Of a stretch of 23,706 nt of DNA, positions 22,943 through 23,706 are shown piece after piece. Each line of letters begins with the position of its first letter. Within the stretch, counting starts at the first letter, position 1. This DNA comes from Bacteroidales bacterium. Lineage in GTDB: Bacteria; Bacteroidota; Bacteroidia; Bacteroidales; Dysgonomonadaceae. The notes under the pieces are model-generated. The model was not told the DNA's origin and did no database searches. It was given only the letters and a program-made list of their open reading frames with translations. A program made the translations under genes and the position numbers. The stretch covers positions 1-23,706 of the forward strand of contig JAAYFR010000372.1 in NCBI GenBank assembly GCA_012728155.1. Direction: 5' to 3'.

Positions 22943-23706
22943 TAAATAATTGCTTTCATTGCCATTTCATCTTCATCGTAGGCACCTACTTCCACCTCTA
23001 TAACCCTGTTCACAAGCGATGCATCATAATCGGCATACATTTTCAGATAATTTTCGGTAAACCCATGCATTTTCTCACCCCGTTTTGTGTGTTCAAACAG
23101 CACCTTTTTCCGGCTCCCCTCTTGTGAGAGATAAAAATCCCGCAACCGTTCATCCGAGAGATCCAGGAGGGTTTTGCTGCGAGCATGTTTCGTCTTAGGG
23201 TCTACTACATGATCGATATGCAAAGCAGCGGTGCCAGGACGTTCGGAATAGGTAAATACATGTAATTGCGAAAAATCGATGGAGTGGATAAATGCCTCTC
23301 CCTCGGCAAAAAAATCATCAGTCTCACCCCTTACACCCACTATCACATCCACACCGATAAAAGCATGGGGAAGAATCTGTTTGATCTTCTCCACTTTGTG
23401 GCGGAAGAGCATCGTGTCATATCTCCGTTTCATCAGATTCAACACGACATCGCTACCCGATTGCAGCGGCATATGAAAATGAGGGGCAAAACGATTCGAC
23501 CGGGCTACGAAGTCGATAATCTCGTCCGATAACAAATTCGGCTCAATGGATGAGATACGGTAGCGCTCCACACCCTCCACCCTATCCAACTCTTTGATGA
23601 GATCCAGAAAAGTCTCTTTGGTAGTATGGCCAAAATCACCGATATTTACACCGGTAAGGACACTCTCTTTCCCTCCCTCTTCTACAACCTGCTCGGCCTG
23701 CCGCAC
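22942..23706 (-). CDS. mtaB: tRNA t6A methylthiotransferase MtaB, C-terminal part
   Basis: About 254 residues of the C-terminal part are visible; the gene runs off the window, so the N-terminal domain and the radical SAM CxxxCxxC motif lie beyond 23706. The visible part has SVLTGVNIGDFG, RYRISSIEPNLLSDEII, HFHMPLQSGSDVVLNLMKRRY (~77-97) and GVDVIVGVRGETDDFF. HVFTYSERPGTAA and a TRAM-like C-terminal region then follow. MtaB adds a methylthio group to t6A37 in tRNAs reading ANN codons. The leading codon at the edge is GTG, internal to the gene. It is the first visible gene of the minus-strand run leading to the LpxL-like and GT2 genes. Confidence 0.9.
   Translation of the reverse strand: MRQAEQVVEEGGKESVLTGVNIGDFGHTTKETFLDLIKELDRVEGVERYRISSIEPNLLSDEIIDFVARSNRFAPHFHMPLQSGSDVVLNLMKRRYDTMLFRHKVEKIKQILPHAFIGVDVIVGVRGETDDFFAEGEAFIHSIDFSQLHVFTYSERPGTAALHIDHVVDPKTKHARSKTLLDLSDERLRDFYLSQEGSRKKVLFEHTKRGEKMHGFTENYLKMYADYDASLVNRVIEVEVGAYDEDEMAMKAII

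Overview
The window is a stretch of Bacteroidota chromosome, most likely order Bacteroidales (Dysgonomonadaceae/Porphyromonadaceae-like). This rests on the many short-signal lipoproteins, a PorT-like type IX secretion protein, a BspA-type leucine-rich surface lipoprotein, promoter-like elements of the Bacteroidetes form TAnnTTTG, A-rich translation starts without clear Shine-Dalgarno sites, and an MtaB-LpxL-type acyltransferase-GT2 arrangement. No tRNA, rRNA, insertion sequence, phage gene or CRISPR array was seen.

Layout. 1-4013 (+): the end of an unrecognised gene, a DUF805 membrane protein, and a three-gene set of a double zinc-ribbon membrane protein, LemA and a TPM-domain protein. 4049-8119 (+): a lipoprotein with two Big2 domains and BspA-type LRRs, an exported nucleoside hydrolase and a 5'-nucleotidase-like lipoprotein; the last two could act in sequence on extracellular nucleotides. 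8153-13078 (+): a run of poorly characterised exported proteins (three lipoproteins, one with an RsiV-like DUF3298 region, and one secreted SH3-like protein), interrupted by a 69-aa beta-grasp-like cytosolic protein and a 30-codon ORF. A strong terminator at 13132-13165 closes this part.

13268-18446 (+): a membrane-anchored NAPE-PLD/RomA-like metallo-hydrolase, followed from a new promoter-like element by a tight envelope-glycan cassette: DPM1-like GT2, duplicated LAB_N membrane protein, ArnT-like GT39 and a UDP-glucuronate 4-epimerase. Together they look like a route that makes UDP-GalA, loads it on a polyprenyl phosphate, moves it across the membrane and transfers it to lipid A/LPS. The epimerase carries an in-frame TAA 18 codons before its apparent natural end.

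18447-20138: type I GAPDH (+) with a 33-codon ORF in its leader, then a 55-aa 2[4Fe-4S] ferredoxin on the minus strand with a good Bacteroidetes-type promoter. 20139-20843 (+): PorT-like barrel protein. 20846-23706 (-): a probable operon of MtaB (partial at the window edge), LpxL/HtrB-like acyltransferase and a rhamnosyltransferase-like GT2, i.e. tRNA modification followed by envelope lipid/glycan synthesis.

The strongest leads are the nonsense codon in the epimerase, the GalA-like lipid modification cassette, the small ORF in the gapA leader, and the run of uncharacterised lipoproteins.
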